From NCBI RefSeq assembly GCF_947179515.1, contig NC_067487.1, forward strand, positions 39,384,266 to 39,448,265: a DNA stretch of 64,000 nucleotides. The letters run 5' to 3'. The translations under genes were made by a program, and so were the position numbers. Positions 1 to 9,770 of the stretch are shown here, piece by piece. This stretch comes from Apodemus sylvaticus (taxonomy: Eukaryota; Chordata; Mammalia; Rodentia; Muridae). A model generated the notes under the pieces. It ran no database searches and had not been told where the DNA came from. It worked only from the letters and a program-made list of their open reading frames with translations. How positions within the stretch are numbered: position 1 is the first letter of the stretch; each line of letters opens with the position of its first letter.

Positions 1-460
1 TTTATTCACACAATTTAAGAATGTTTTTTAAAGGAAAATGAGGAGGGGAAGAAATGATAAGATAGGGAATGAGACATCACCAAGAATAATCTTAGTGCAC
101 AACATATGTGGTGACTATTTTTTATACATTGTGGTACATACATGAGTATTGCTTCAGGCTTCCTAGCAATTATTGATCAGAGGAGATCAAAGTTAACTCT
201 CCTCGACTATGTTTCAAATAAATATGAAACAACCATCTAGGAGAAGACAAGATTTCTTTAAGCTAATTCTGAGGCTTTCTTCATTTAATAATTATTCTTT
301 AACAGAGAATAATACCTCTATAATGAGTATAGAAACAACATATAGAACAACAATATAGAAGTATACTTCTGACAGTGCATGTTGATACATGTGTTGTGGT
401 CGATCTAAAGGTCAAATTGATTTAGAATGACTATGGAACTGCACTCCTAGGTGTGTCTGT
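1..460. other. Unique AT-rich sequence
   Basis: I recognise no gene, RNA or repeat family here. The stretch is AT-rich with stops in all frames. Confidence 0.5.
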
Positions 461-712
461 GAGGGCATTTCCTGAAAAGTTTAACTGGAGAGAAAGACCT
501 ACCCTGAGCGTGGGTGACTGGGGTATTAACCTGAACACAGAGCTTTCACTATCCTCTGCTTTCTGACTGTGGATGTGACATGGCATCCACATTACCAACT
601 CACACACTCCTGTTACCTTGTCTTCACTGCCATCATGGACATAACACTCAAAGTGTGAGCCAGAGAAACCCCACTCTTCCTTCACTTGTTTTTGTCAGGT
701 ATTTTTGTCACA
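461..712 (+). repeat. Old MaLR-like interspersed repeat
   Basis: The segment follows the layout of a common rodent LTR-like repeat. It has a 5' part reading TGTGAGGGCATTTCC, a middle with a tetranucleotide-poor, CT-rich section, and a 3' part TGTCAGGTATTTTTGTCACAGC. An 84-residue open frame on the minus strand overlaps it but has no recognisable domain. The same family, in the opposite orientation, appears near 52.7 kb. The subfamily is uncertain. Confidence 0.6.
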
Positions 713-2045
713 GCATGGAAAAAGTTCCTAAAACAATAGGCAATGGAATAATTCACTAAAACAATTTCATGCTTGAGGGAAACACATGACATTTCAGATG
801 GTCTGACTTGATCTAATATTGGACTCAAATTTAGGCTATTTAGAAATATAAATTCAACTCAGGAAAATGTTCATAAATATTGTTGATTAAAGCCAACTTT
901 TTGAAAACTTATTGTACAGAACAGAACAGAAGTTACGTTTTATGAGAAGTTTTTGGGAGTTAGATACACACACATACATTCCTGCACGCAATATACACTT
1001 TAGCATTAATGTGGTGAGATTTTTGACTGATGTTGATTATTACATTCATTTTCACAAACAGCCTAATTAAAGACATATGTTGTCATTGTTTTAATACTTG
1101 TGTTTCTAAAACTCATGAAAGGAGTTAATTAAGTCACAGCTAAGAACTGGTTCTGAGGCTCTGTAGAATGCTGGCCCAGCATGCACGAAAATTTACATTC
1201 AATTCTCACTACAGTTGCCCAAACTACAAGGCCAGAAAGTCATGTTTATTCAAACAGTGGATATGAGAATATGGAGTCATAGAGGAAAGGGTCTGTGCCT
1301 TCTTCATCGCTTTAACCATTCAAACTACAGCAGCCCTTGGCAGAGAGCAATTTTAAAAACTTATTTTTATTTTTAAATAGCTATCAAACTAGTAGAGGGT
1401 AAAACTCATTTAATGGAGACTTTGAAGAGCAAATATATTAGAATATATTAGTCATAGGTTCATAAAATATATTTATGTATCCATGAAAAGCCAATAAGTC
1501 AGTGCATTGGAAATAATCCATCATACTCCAACAGACACAGTTCCTATTTCTCTAGATGACATACATTTGCTTTACTGTCAGTTTTCTATGACTTTCCTAT
1601 AAATTATTCAAAGACAATCTCAGAAGATTATGAAGTACTTACTAGAAAAGTATTGCTTTCTTTCTTTCTTTGGAGAGGAAAGAGTTTATCTCATCTTATA
1701 TCTTACAGTACATTATGAATGGTAGTCAGAACAGGAAATCAAACATGAACTTGGAGGCAGGAACTGAAGAAGAGGTCATGAAGGAATAGAATTACTATTG
1801 TGCAGACTGATCTCTTACTCCAGCTGTTCAGGGATAGCACTTGCAATAGTCAACCATCAGTCAAGAAAATACTCAATGATCTTTTGCCTACTAGACAATC
1901 TGACGGATTGTCAATTTTCTCAATTGAAGTTTCCTTTTTCAGTTTGACTCCTGTTAGACTATATTTGATAAAAGACAAAGAACAAAAGAAAAAAGAAAGA
2001 AAGAAAGAAATGAGAAAAGAAAGAAAGAAGGAAGGAAGGAAAGAT
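713..2045. other. Mostly unique sequence with a GAAA-rich patch
   Basis: No gene was recognised. Around 1655-1672 there is a short TTTC run, and 1983-2043 is a GAAA/GGAA-rich purine patch that makes overlapping open frames of no coding value. The interval 1800-1960 weakly resembles a rodent LTR-like repeat (TTTTCTCAATTGAAGTTTCC), but I would not name it. Confidence 0.45.
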
Positions 2046-3118
2046 TTTCTCAAAACTAACTCCTTGTTTGGGTGATTTTTTGTATAGTTCTTTTTGTTTC
2101 TACTTAGTTGACTTCAGCCCTGAGTTTGATGATTTCCTGCCCCTCTACTCCTCTTGGGTGTATTTCCTTCTTTTTGTTCTAGAGCTTTCAGCTATGCTGG
2201 TAAGCTGCTAGTGTATGCTCTCTCCAATTTCTTTTTGGAGGCACTCGGAGCTATGAGTTTTCCTCTTAGCACTGCTTTCATTGTGCCCCATTAGTTTGGG
2301 TATGTTGTGCCTTCATTTTCATTAAATTCTAAAAAGTCTTTAATTTCTTTCTTTATTTCTTCCTTGACCAAGTTATCATTAAGTAGAGCATTGTTCAGCT
2401 TCCATGTGTATGTGTGTGTTTTCTGTTGTTTTTGTTGTTATTGAAGAACAGCCATAGTTTGTGCTAATCTGAGAGGATGCATGGGATTATTTCAATCTAT
2501 TTCTATGAGTTGAGGAAGATTTTGTGATTGATTAATGGTCAGTTTTGGAGAAGATATTATGAGGTGCTGAGAAAGTATATTCTTTTGTTTTAGGATGAAA
2601 TGTTCCATAGATAGCTGTTAAAACCATTTGGTCCATCATGACTAGTTTTACTATGTCTCTGTTTAGTTTGTTTGCATGATCTGTCCATTGATGAGAATGG
2701 GGTGTTGAAGTCTCCCATTATTATTGTGTGAGGTGCAATGTGTGCTTTTAGCTTTAGTAAAGTTTCTTTTATGGATGTGGGTGCCCTTGCATTTGGAGCA
2801 TAGATGTTCAGAATTGAGAGTTCATCTTGGTAGATTTTTTTCCTTTGATAAGTATGAAGTGTCTTCCTTATCTTTTTTGATAACTTTGGGTTGAAAGTCA
2901 ATTTTATTTGATATTAGAATACCTACTTCAGCTTGTTTTTTGGGGGGGACTTTTTGCTTGGAAAATTGTTTTCCAGCCCTTTACTCTGAAGTATTATCTG
3001 TCTTTGACACTAGGGTGCATTTCCTGTATGCAGCAAAATGCTGGGTCTTGTTTATGTATCCAGTCTGTTAGTATGTCTTTTTATTAGGGAACTGAGTTCA
3101 TTGATGTTAAGAGATATT
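2046..3118 (-). mobile_element. Antisense L1 ORF2 fragment, 5' half, part 1
   Basis: Read on the minus strand this is the start of L1 ORF2, with the endonuclease domain and upstream spacer, diverged from a young consensus. It is continuous in L1 order with 3929-4440 and is interrupted by a younger L1 at 3128-3919. Frameshifts and stops break the reading frame. Confidence 0.9.
2590..2901 (-). pseudogene. L1 ORF2 endonuclease remnant
   Basis: This 103-codon open stretch matches the APE-like endonuclease domain of L1 ORF2p, which nicks target DNA during target-primed reverse transcription. It shows the run LSILNIYAPNARAPT followed by the catalytic-core motif GDFNTP, both typical of rodent L1. 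The start methionine is internal to the ancestral ORF and the frame is broken on both sides, so no functional protein is expected. Confidence 0.88.
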
Positions 3119-3127
3119 AAGAATAGT
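3119..3127. repeat. Left TSD of nested L1 (AAGAATAGT)
   Basis: This 9-bp sequence recurs at 3920-3928 directly after the A-rich tail of the nested L1. It marks a single target-primed insertion into the antisense L1. Confidence 0.85.
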
Positions 3128-3919
3128 ACCCAGAGGATTCCCCACCATGTAATAAGGTCACATGCTCTACTATGTTCATAGCAGCCCTATTTATAATTGC
3201 CAGATGCTGGAAAGAACCCAGATATCCCTCAACAGAAGAGTGGATGCAAAAAATGTGGTATATCTACACAATGGAGTACTATTCAGCCATTAGAAACAAT
3301 GAATTCATGAAATTCTTAGACAAATGGATGGAGCTAGAGAACATCATACTAAGTGAGGTAACCCAGACTCAAAAGGTGAATCATGGTATGCACTCACTAA
3401 TAAGTGGATATTAACCTAGAAAACTGGAATACCCAAAACATAATCCACACATCAAATGAGGTACAAGAAGAAAGGAGGAGTGGCCCCTGGTTCTGGAAAG
3501 ACTCAGTGAAGCAGGATAGGGCAAAACCAGAACGGGGAAGTGGGAAGGGGTGGGTGGGAGGACAGGGGAAGAGAAGGGGGCTTACGGGACTTTCGGGGAG
3601 TGGGGGGGCTAGAAAAGGGAAATCATTTGAAATGTAAATAAATTATATCGAATAAAAAAAAATAACTGGAACAAGCAAAAACAACTCTACAAAAAAAAAA
3701 AAAGAAGAAGAAGAAGAAGAAAGGAGGAGTGGCCCCTGGTTCTGGAAAGACTCAGTGAAGCAGTATTCGGCAAAACCAGAACGGGGAAGTGGGAAGGGGT
3801 GGGTGGGAGGACAGGGGAAGAGAAGGGGGCTTACTGGACTTTTGGGGAGTGGGGGGCTAGAAAAGGGGAAATCATTTGAAATGTAAATAAATTATATCGA
3901 ATAAAAAAATTAAAAAAAA
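3128..3919 (+). mobile_element. Young 5'-truncated L1 with two successive 3' ends
   Basis: A sense-strand L1 begins in the last part of ORF2 and runs through an F-type-like 3' UTR to a first A-tail ending at 3662. A 28-bp non-L1 stretch (3663-3690), an A13 run and an AAG run follow. Then comes a second L1 3' UTR copy (about 3721-3900) with its own A-rich tail. The two copies differ at several positions, so this is not a simple local duplication. A single 9-bp TSD brackets the whole block. This structure fits 3' transduction by a source L1 that read through its own weak poly(A) signal into a second L1 tail. Confidence 0.85.
3172..3414 (+). pseudogene. L1 ORF2 C-terminal remnant
   Basis: This 80-codon frame is the extreme C-terminus of L1 ORF2p and ends in the usual LISGY before the stop. 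It contains the conserved WYIYTMEYYSAI block. It lacks the endonuclease, RT and Cys-rich region because the element is 5'-truncated, so it is non-functional. The terminus itself is well preserved, in keeping with a young insertion. Confidence 0.9.
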
Positions 3920-3928
3920 AAGAATAGT
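3920..3928. repeat. Right TSD of nested L1 (AAGAATAGT)
   Basis: Perfect match to 3119-3127. The antisense host L1 resumes immediately afterwards at GATTGTTGTTTCC. Confidence 0.85.
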
Positions 3929-4440
3929 GATTGTTGTTTCCTGTTATTTTTGTTGTTAGATGTGGAATTATGTTTGTGTGGCTATCTTCTTTTAGGTTTG
4001 TTGAAAGATGGTTGCTTTCTTGCTTTTTTTGGGGTGTAGTTTCCCTCCTTGTGTTGGTGTTTTCTATCTATTATTCTTTGTAGGCTGGATTTGTGTAAAG
4101 ATAGGGTGTAAATTTGGTTTTGTCATGGAATATCTTGGTTTCTCCATCTGTAGGTAGGTATAGTAGCCTGGGCTGGCATTTGTGTTTTCTTAGGGTCTAT
4201 ATGACATCTGACTAAGATCTTCTCACTTTTATAGTCTCTGATTAAGATGTCTGGTGTAATTCTGATAGGTCTGCCTTTATATGTTACTTGACTTTTTTCC
4301 CTTACTGCTTTTAATATTTTTTTCTTCATTTAGTGCATTTGGTGTTTTGACTATTATGTGATGGGAGGAATTTCTTTCAGGACCAATCTATTTGGAGTTC
4401 TGTAGGATTCTTGTATTTCTTGATAATATTACTTACATAT
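3929..4440 (-). mobile_element. Antisense L1 fragment, part 2 (ORF1 3' region)
   Basis: Continuation of the host L1 beyond the nested insertion. On the minus strand it holds the inter-ORF region and the C-terminal part of ORF1. L1 similarity fades around 4440, taken as the truncated 5' end. Confidence 0.85.
4123..4329 (-). pseudogene. L1 ORF1 C-terminal-domain remnant
   Basis: The 68-codon frame carries the ORF1p pattern AVREKSQVTYKGRPIRITPD, which lies where the RRM passes into the C-terminal domain of this RNA-binding chaperone. The coiled coil and most of the RRM are missing, and the sequence after ITPD departs from the family, so this is a relic. Confidence 0.8.
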
Positions 4441-4738
4441 ATCAAAAATGTTCATGTAGGTAAATATTTCTTTGGGACTGTGGCCATCTTGTTGCTACAG
4501 GAACTCTTCTTAGAAGAATATTTTAATCTAGGCTTGCTTTAACTATAATAGTATTCAATGCTATATGTATATACACTTATTTGTACCCATAGTCTCTCCT
4601 GGAGTTCAGAGGGGGAAGAGTAAAAGGAGTATTTCTGAAATACATCTGAATATGTATGACAGTCCCACCCTACTCCTAGTCAGGAAACTCCTATTTTCCA
4701 GCCTGTTCTCCTTACTCCTAATGTTCCTCCTAAAAAAT
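4441..4738. other. Unassigned AT-rich sequence
   Basis: I see no recognisable feature. A 74-residue open frame starting at 4565 lacks domains and codon character. Confidence 0.4.
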
Positions 4739-4915
4739 ACTGCTTCTCAACTTGGGCTCTCTTATGGGAGGCTATCTGTTGCATTGTAAGCCAAGCTCAT
4801 CCCTAGAAGTTACACACAGCATGCCAACAATACTTCCCCTTTTGTGATACCAGGCAAATGTCTCCAGACATTGCCCAATGCCTCTTATTGAAAACAAAAT
4901 AAGTAGAGGTACTCT
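4739..4915 (+). mobile_element. hAT-Charlie-type non-autonomous DNA transposon (MER20-like)
   Basis: The stretch opens with a degraded terminal TTCTCAACTTGGGC. Later it contains AATGTCTCCAGACATTGCC, a hallmark of a common mammalian hAT-derived MITE. The distal terminal repeat is lost or unrecognisable. It is old and diverged. Confidence 0.65.
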
Positions 4916-5847
4916 GTAAAGTAGGGCTGGAAACAATCACAAAGGAATTCACGTGTCCATGCCAAGTCAGTGAATGGTTTTAAGCTCAATGTGATGTAAT
5001 TTTAACTTAGAAAGATTGCAGTAAAATTGACAAGAGTATGCATTCAGGAAAAGGACACAGTGCCTTGGAAAGATCTGAGGATAGCCACATGGGGTGAAGG
5101 CAGTGAACCAGTATAGGAGATAGTAGGGAAGCGCATAGTAGATGTAGTAGATTGACTGTTTGTGGCTGAATGGTAGACGTGTCAAGCAAGACTCCCAGTA
5201 TCCTGGTCCATGGAATCTTGATTGCCACTGAATTCCAGAACAAGGGGAACAAAGAGAGGCATGGGGTAGATAAGACACTAAGTCTGAAAATATAGAATGC
5301 AAAGATTGATAGGGAATGGATATGCAAAATCATTATTTTGCATATTTGGGAGTTTCTATGCTGAGGATATTTCTGAGGGTATTGTTTGATAATTATTCTC
5401 AATGATGTTAAAGCAGAAGCTGAAAGTTCTAGGAAAGCAGCAAAAAGACCAGACGTGAGATCTTGGACTGTCTGTCAGAAATAAAGTCAGCATTCATGAG
5501 ACTGTCTATGGTTACCCAACTCCCAGTGTCTTTATTTTTGTAGTTTAAGAAACACAGAAGAGAGGAATATGAAGTCCTTACTATGCCTGCCAACTTGAAT
5601 AAATTTCAGATAGACTTATTGATCCTAAAACCCTTAGAGAATTTACCTCAAAAGTGTATGTTGTCACTTTCCCTCTTTGTGGTGTAAAGCTGTTTACAAA
5701 AGCTTCTTGGTTTTACAGCTAGCATGTCTTTTTGTTTAAAATACAGCCTTAGGGGAGACATTCTGATGCCTGTCTCCTACTCTCTTTAGAAAGGTAGCCA
5801 ATAATTTCTGCCAACATATAAAACAATCTCCATAAAATACAGATACA
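4916..5847. other. Mostly unique sequence
   Basis: No gene or clear repeat was recognised. Two overlapping minus-strand open frames (5007-5402 and 4967-5302) show no conserved domain, are not supported by splice signals, and are treated as chance ORFs. Confidence 0.45.
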
Positions 5848-7150
5848 AGAGATTGGAAAAAGATCTTTATCAATCCTACATCCGATAGAGGGCTAATATC
5901 CAATATATACCAAGAACTCAAGAAGTTAGACCCCAGAAAACCAAATAATGGAGAACCGAGCTAAACAGAGAATTCTCAACTGAGGAAACTGGAAGGGCAA
6001 ATAATCACCTAAAGAAATGTTCAACATCCCAGTCATTAGGGAAATGTAAATCAAAACAACCCTGAGTGTCCACCTCACACCAGTCAGAATGGCTAAGATC
6101 AAAAACTCAGGTGACAGCAGGTGCTGGCAAGAATGTGGAGAAAGAGGAACACTTCTCCATTGCTGATGGGAATACAAGCTGGTACAACCACTCTGGAAAC
6201 CAGTCTGAAAGTTCCTTAGAAAATTGGCCATAGTACCACTTGAGGACCCAGCTATACCACTCCTGGGCATATACTCAGATGATGCTCCAACATGTAATAA
6301 GGACACATGATCTACTATGTTCATAGCAGCCATATTAATAATAGTCAGTAGTTGGAAACAACCCAGATGCCTCTCAAGAGGAATTGATACAGAAAATGTG
6401 GTATACTTACCCAATGGAATACTACTCAGCTATTAAAAACAATGACTTTATAAAATTCACAGGCAAATGGATGGAACATGAAAATATCATCATGAGTAAG
6501 ATAGCTCAGGCAGAAAAGAACACTCATGGTATGTACTCACTGATAAGTGGATATTAGCCTAAATGTTTGGAAGAGCCAAGATTCAATTCATAGATCATAT
6601 GAAGCCTATGAAGAAAGAAGACCAAAACGTGGATGCTTCAGTGCTTCTTAGAAGGGCGAACAAAATACTCACAGGAGGAAATATGGAGACAAAGTATGGA
6701 ACAGAGATTAAAGGAATGGCCATCCAGAGACTGCCCAACCTGGGGATCCATTTCATATACAGCCACCAAACCTGGATGCTAATTGGAATACTGGGAAGTG
6801 CTTGCTGATGGTAGCCTGATATGGCTGTCTCCTGAGAGGCTCTGCCAGAGCCTGACAAATACAGAATCAGATGCTCGAAGCCAACTATTGGACTGAGTGC
6901 CTCGGTCCCTGATGGAGGAGTTGGAGAAGGGATGAAGGATCTGAAGGGGTTTGTAGTCCCATGGAGGGAGTAACAGTGTCAACAGGCCAGACCCCCCCAG
7001 AGCTACTGGGGACTGGACCACCAACCAAAGAATACCCATGGCTCCTGCTGCACATGGAACAGAAGATGGCCTTGTTGGACATCAGTAGGAGGAGAGGCTC
7101 TTGGGCCTGAGGGGTTTCAATGCCCCAGTGTAGGGGATGCCATAGCCTGA
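5848..7150 (+). mobile_element. Old L1, ORF2 3' end plus 3' UTR
   Basis: The sense strand matches the last part of L1 ORF2 from GAAAAAGATCTTTATC onward, then an Lx/older-type 3' UTR with the block CTGTCTCCTGAGAGGCTCTG. Several stops and frameshifts interrupt ORF2 at about 5911, 5985 and 6060. A clear A-tail is missing at the 3' end. Minus-strand open frames of up to 162 codons in this interval are shadows. Confidence 0.9.
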
Positions 7151-7457
7151 TCCATAGCTTCTATTAATAAACCTTTTAATTCTCTCTTGCCATCATCCTG
7201 CTAATTTAACTCAGGCTTATGACCTCCTGCTACCTCTAACTTTGGAGGAATACAGGTCTGTGTTTTGATTTCTTGCCTCAAGTGCAATGAACTGGAAGAA
7301 AGTTTTCCTTTTTCCTAGGGCTATGGCAGCTGATGCAAGGCTATAGGGTGTTGATGGCCATGTGGTGTCTTCCCATAGGAGAAAGTCTATATTCAGTAAC
7401 TATTGATATTGGAAAGTAAGAAACAGAGGTAAAAAAAATAGAAGTAAAGAATAATTT
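7151..7457. other. Unassigned sequence before B1
   Basis: Nothing recognisable. It contains a short AT-rich section just before the B1 target site. Confidence 0.4.
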
Positions 7458-7470
7458 CACAAATAATTCA
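7458..7470. repeat. Left TSD of B1 (CACAAATAATTCA)
   Basis: A 13-bp sequence repeated exactly at 7638-7650 after the A-rich tail of the SINE. Confidence 0.9.
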
Positions 7471-7637
7471 GGGCTGTGCCTGGTGGATTCACCTTTAATC
7501 CCAGCACTCCGGAAGCAGAGGCAGGTAGATCTCTGTGAGTTCAATACCAGCTTGGTCTATAAAGTAAGTTCCAGTAGAGTCAGGGTTACCCAGAGAAACT
7601 TTCTCAAACAAGTGAAACAGCAACAAAACAAAAACAA
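7471..7637 (+). mobile_element. B1 SINE
   Basis: This is a 7SL-derived monomeric SINE, mobilised by L1 proteins. The diagnostic section CACCTTTAATCCCAGCACTC is present, followed by GGAAGCAGAGGCAGG and an A-rich tail with AACAAAAC units. It is flanked by perfect 13-bp TSDs. The body carries scattered substitutions, so it is not very recent. Confidence 0.95.
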
Positions 7638-7650
7638 CACAAATAATTCA
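7638..7650. repeat. Right TSD of B1
   Basis: Exact copy of 7458-7470. Confidence 0.9.
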
Positions 7651-8231
7651 AGACCCTCATTTGCAGCATTTGCTGAGGTCCTAGTCCTATATACATTATT
7701 AAATACACTGCTATTCTATGAAACATGAAGCAACATTCTAGATTTAAGTTAATTCAGTTACATATGATTTTGGCACTGATAAGCCAAATATATCCCAACT
7801 CATGGTAGGGAAAGGGAAGGAATGACAGTTATCTCTGAGAAGCATGCATCTTTAAGTGATGAAAAGAAATGATAGTGGGTATCCCAAATGAGTTAAAAGA
7901 AACTTGAGAGAATAATGTATCATTGAAACAATCTTCTAAAAAAATTGCTCACCAGCATCAGTGCTACAAAAAAGTGATGGGAAGAGGGGAAATATGAATG
8001 CAATGCTTTGTAAGATAGCTTTTGGATTGCAATTTCAGGGAAGAGTTGGGTCAAGAATGTGATTTTTATAAGGCAGACAAAATTAATTTAAAACTTTGAC
8101 TTGAAAAATACCCCTTTCTTCCTTTTCAATGATTTTTAAAAGGCTTGATACTAGTTCTTTATATATTTAGTGGAATTCAGCATTGAAACATCTGGTTCTG
8201 GGCTTTTCTTACGTGGAAAAGTGTCTCATTT

Positions 8232-8233
<2 letters not shown>
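7651..8233. other. Unassigned sequence
   Basis: No feature recognised. Confidence 0.4.

Positions 8234-8278
<45 letters not shown>
8234..8278. repeat. (TG)n microsatellite
   Basis: About 22 uninterrupted TG units. Overlapping Cys-Val or His-Thr frames are artefacts of this array. Confidence 0.98.
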
Positions 8279-8280
<2 letters not shown>

Positions 8281-8385
8281 GGAGAAGCCAGAACAGGGCA
8301 TCACGCTCCTTGAAGCTGGAGTCTACTATAACTGTGAGTTGCCTCACATGGGTTTTCTTAACCACTAAACAATCTCGCCAGCCCC
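8279..8385 (-). mobile_element. B3/B2-like SINE fragment, antisense
   Basis: The reverse complement ends in the B2/B3 head. On the plus strand it appears as TTAACCACTAAACAATCTCG followed by CCAGCCCC. The central part is deleted, and the (TG)n array lies where the SINE tail would be. Confidence 0.7.
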
Positions 8386-9512
8386 AAGAGTCAATCTTAT
8401 TATTTATTATAGATCTGTTCACATTTTATCTCTCTCCACCATTCAGTATTTGTTGGATGCATATGTCCACGGATTTATCAACTCCTATAAGTGATTTAAT
8501 ATGTTGGTATTCAGCAGTTCATGAAAGAAACCTGTTACTCCGTGTATCCTTCTGGTATCAGTCATTATGTCTGAATTTTTTTCTTTTTTTCCCCTTTCAA
8601 AACCTTTCAGTGGTATAAAGGCTTTAAAATTTGATTGTCTTTTAAAGAAACCAGCTCTTTGCCCTCCTGTAGCTTTTCTCTCTAGTTTCTTATTTACATA
8701 TGAATGCCATTATTCCTCACATTGGTCTGGATTTGGTTTGTTCTCATGGGTGTGGCTTACCATGAAATATTTGGTTACTATCTTATTTGAGGCAAAGCAA
8801 CCATCGTATTTTTTCCATCTCTTCTTAGAAAAATAGTATTCATAATTCATACAGTCTGCATATGCATGTGTAGAGTGGCAATTAAAAATTGTTAATAACC
8901 TGTTGGTCATCCCAGGAATGGTTGATGTGTTTTCCCCCCTTGATTTGTAGGTTATTATAAAGAATAATTTACAGGAAGTGGCAGATATCACAACACAAAA
9001 ACTATGCTTGAAAGTTCTCTAATTCAGAATCATTTATCTCCTGAGAATGTTGAATAACCCAGGTCACTGTGTAGGAGTTTCTGTGTCACTCACAATTGCC
9101 ACCCTTGGTAATTTCATACACTACCGACTTTCTCCTTCCCTTCAAGGCCTGTTTTAAGATGTGATCTTTTGTTTTCAGTACGTGGGAGAAAAACAAATTA
9201 ACCTGGAAAGATCAATGTTATTTCAAAATGTTACAAACTTTTAATAGCTCTTTAAAATCAGTTTTATTTCAATGAATGTTCTGGGCCATAAATCATAACT
9301 GAGAGGTTAAAATACAGTCAGCTCACAAAATGCAGATATTTGAGATCATTTGATGAATAAAACATACTCAGGTCCGCTATCCCAAGATTGGGAAGCACCA
9401 AGATAATCCCTTTCCACAATGCTTGCTTACCTGAATTCATGTTGGTATTCTACAGTAGAAATTGGTGTGGGAATAAAGGCACCATCTATCAAAAAGCAAC
9501 TCTCCTATTCTT
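8386..9512. other. Unique or very old repeat sequence
   Basis: Mostly unassigned. Around 8600-8720 the strand resembles a very old antisense L1 (AAAGAAACCAGCTCTTTG), but the match is weak. Open frames at 8567-8836 and 8710-8991 have no domain. Confidence 0.35.
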
Positions 9513-9538
9513 GTTAATTAATTAATTAATTAATTAAT
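9513..9538. repeat. (TTAA)n run
   Basis: Six to seven TTAA units, immediately upstream of an antisense L1 3' UTR piece. Confidence 0.95.
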
Positions 9539-9770
9539 CTCCAAAGAGCAGAGACCCCTCCCTCTTCTCCTCCCAGTTTCTCTCTTACCTGATCTCACCA
9601 TCTTCCTTTCCTCTCTTCTCTTTCTTCCTGCAAAAAGCTTAGAAGAAAAGAGGCCTCCACGGGTATCAACCCACCTTGGCATATCAAGCTACAGTAGAAC
9701 TAGGTACATGGCTAGGCAAGGCACCCTAGTTAGGAAACAGGGATCCAAAGGCCCACAACATCCATTGCAG
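9539..9770 (-). mobile_element. Antisense L1 3' UTR fragment
   Basis: A C/T-rich stretch followed by GGGTATCAACCCACC and AACTAGGTACATGGC matches the reverse complement of Lx-type L1 3' UTRs. ORF2 is absent. Confidence 0.65.

Noticed and set aside
5926..6414. 162-codon minus-strand frame over the L1
   Set aside because: It is the antisense shadow of L1 ORF2. The same shadow appears over other L1 copies (37229-37696, 17751-18212).
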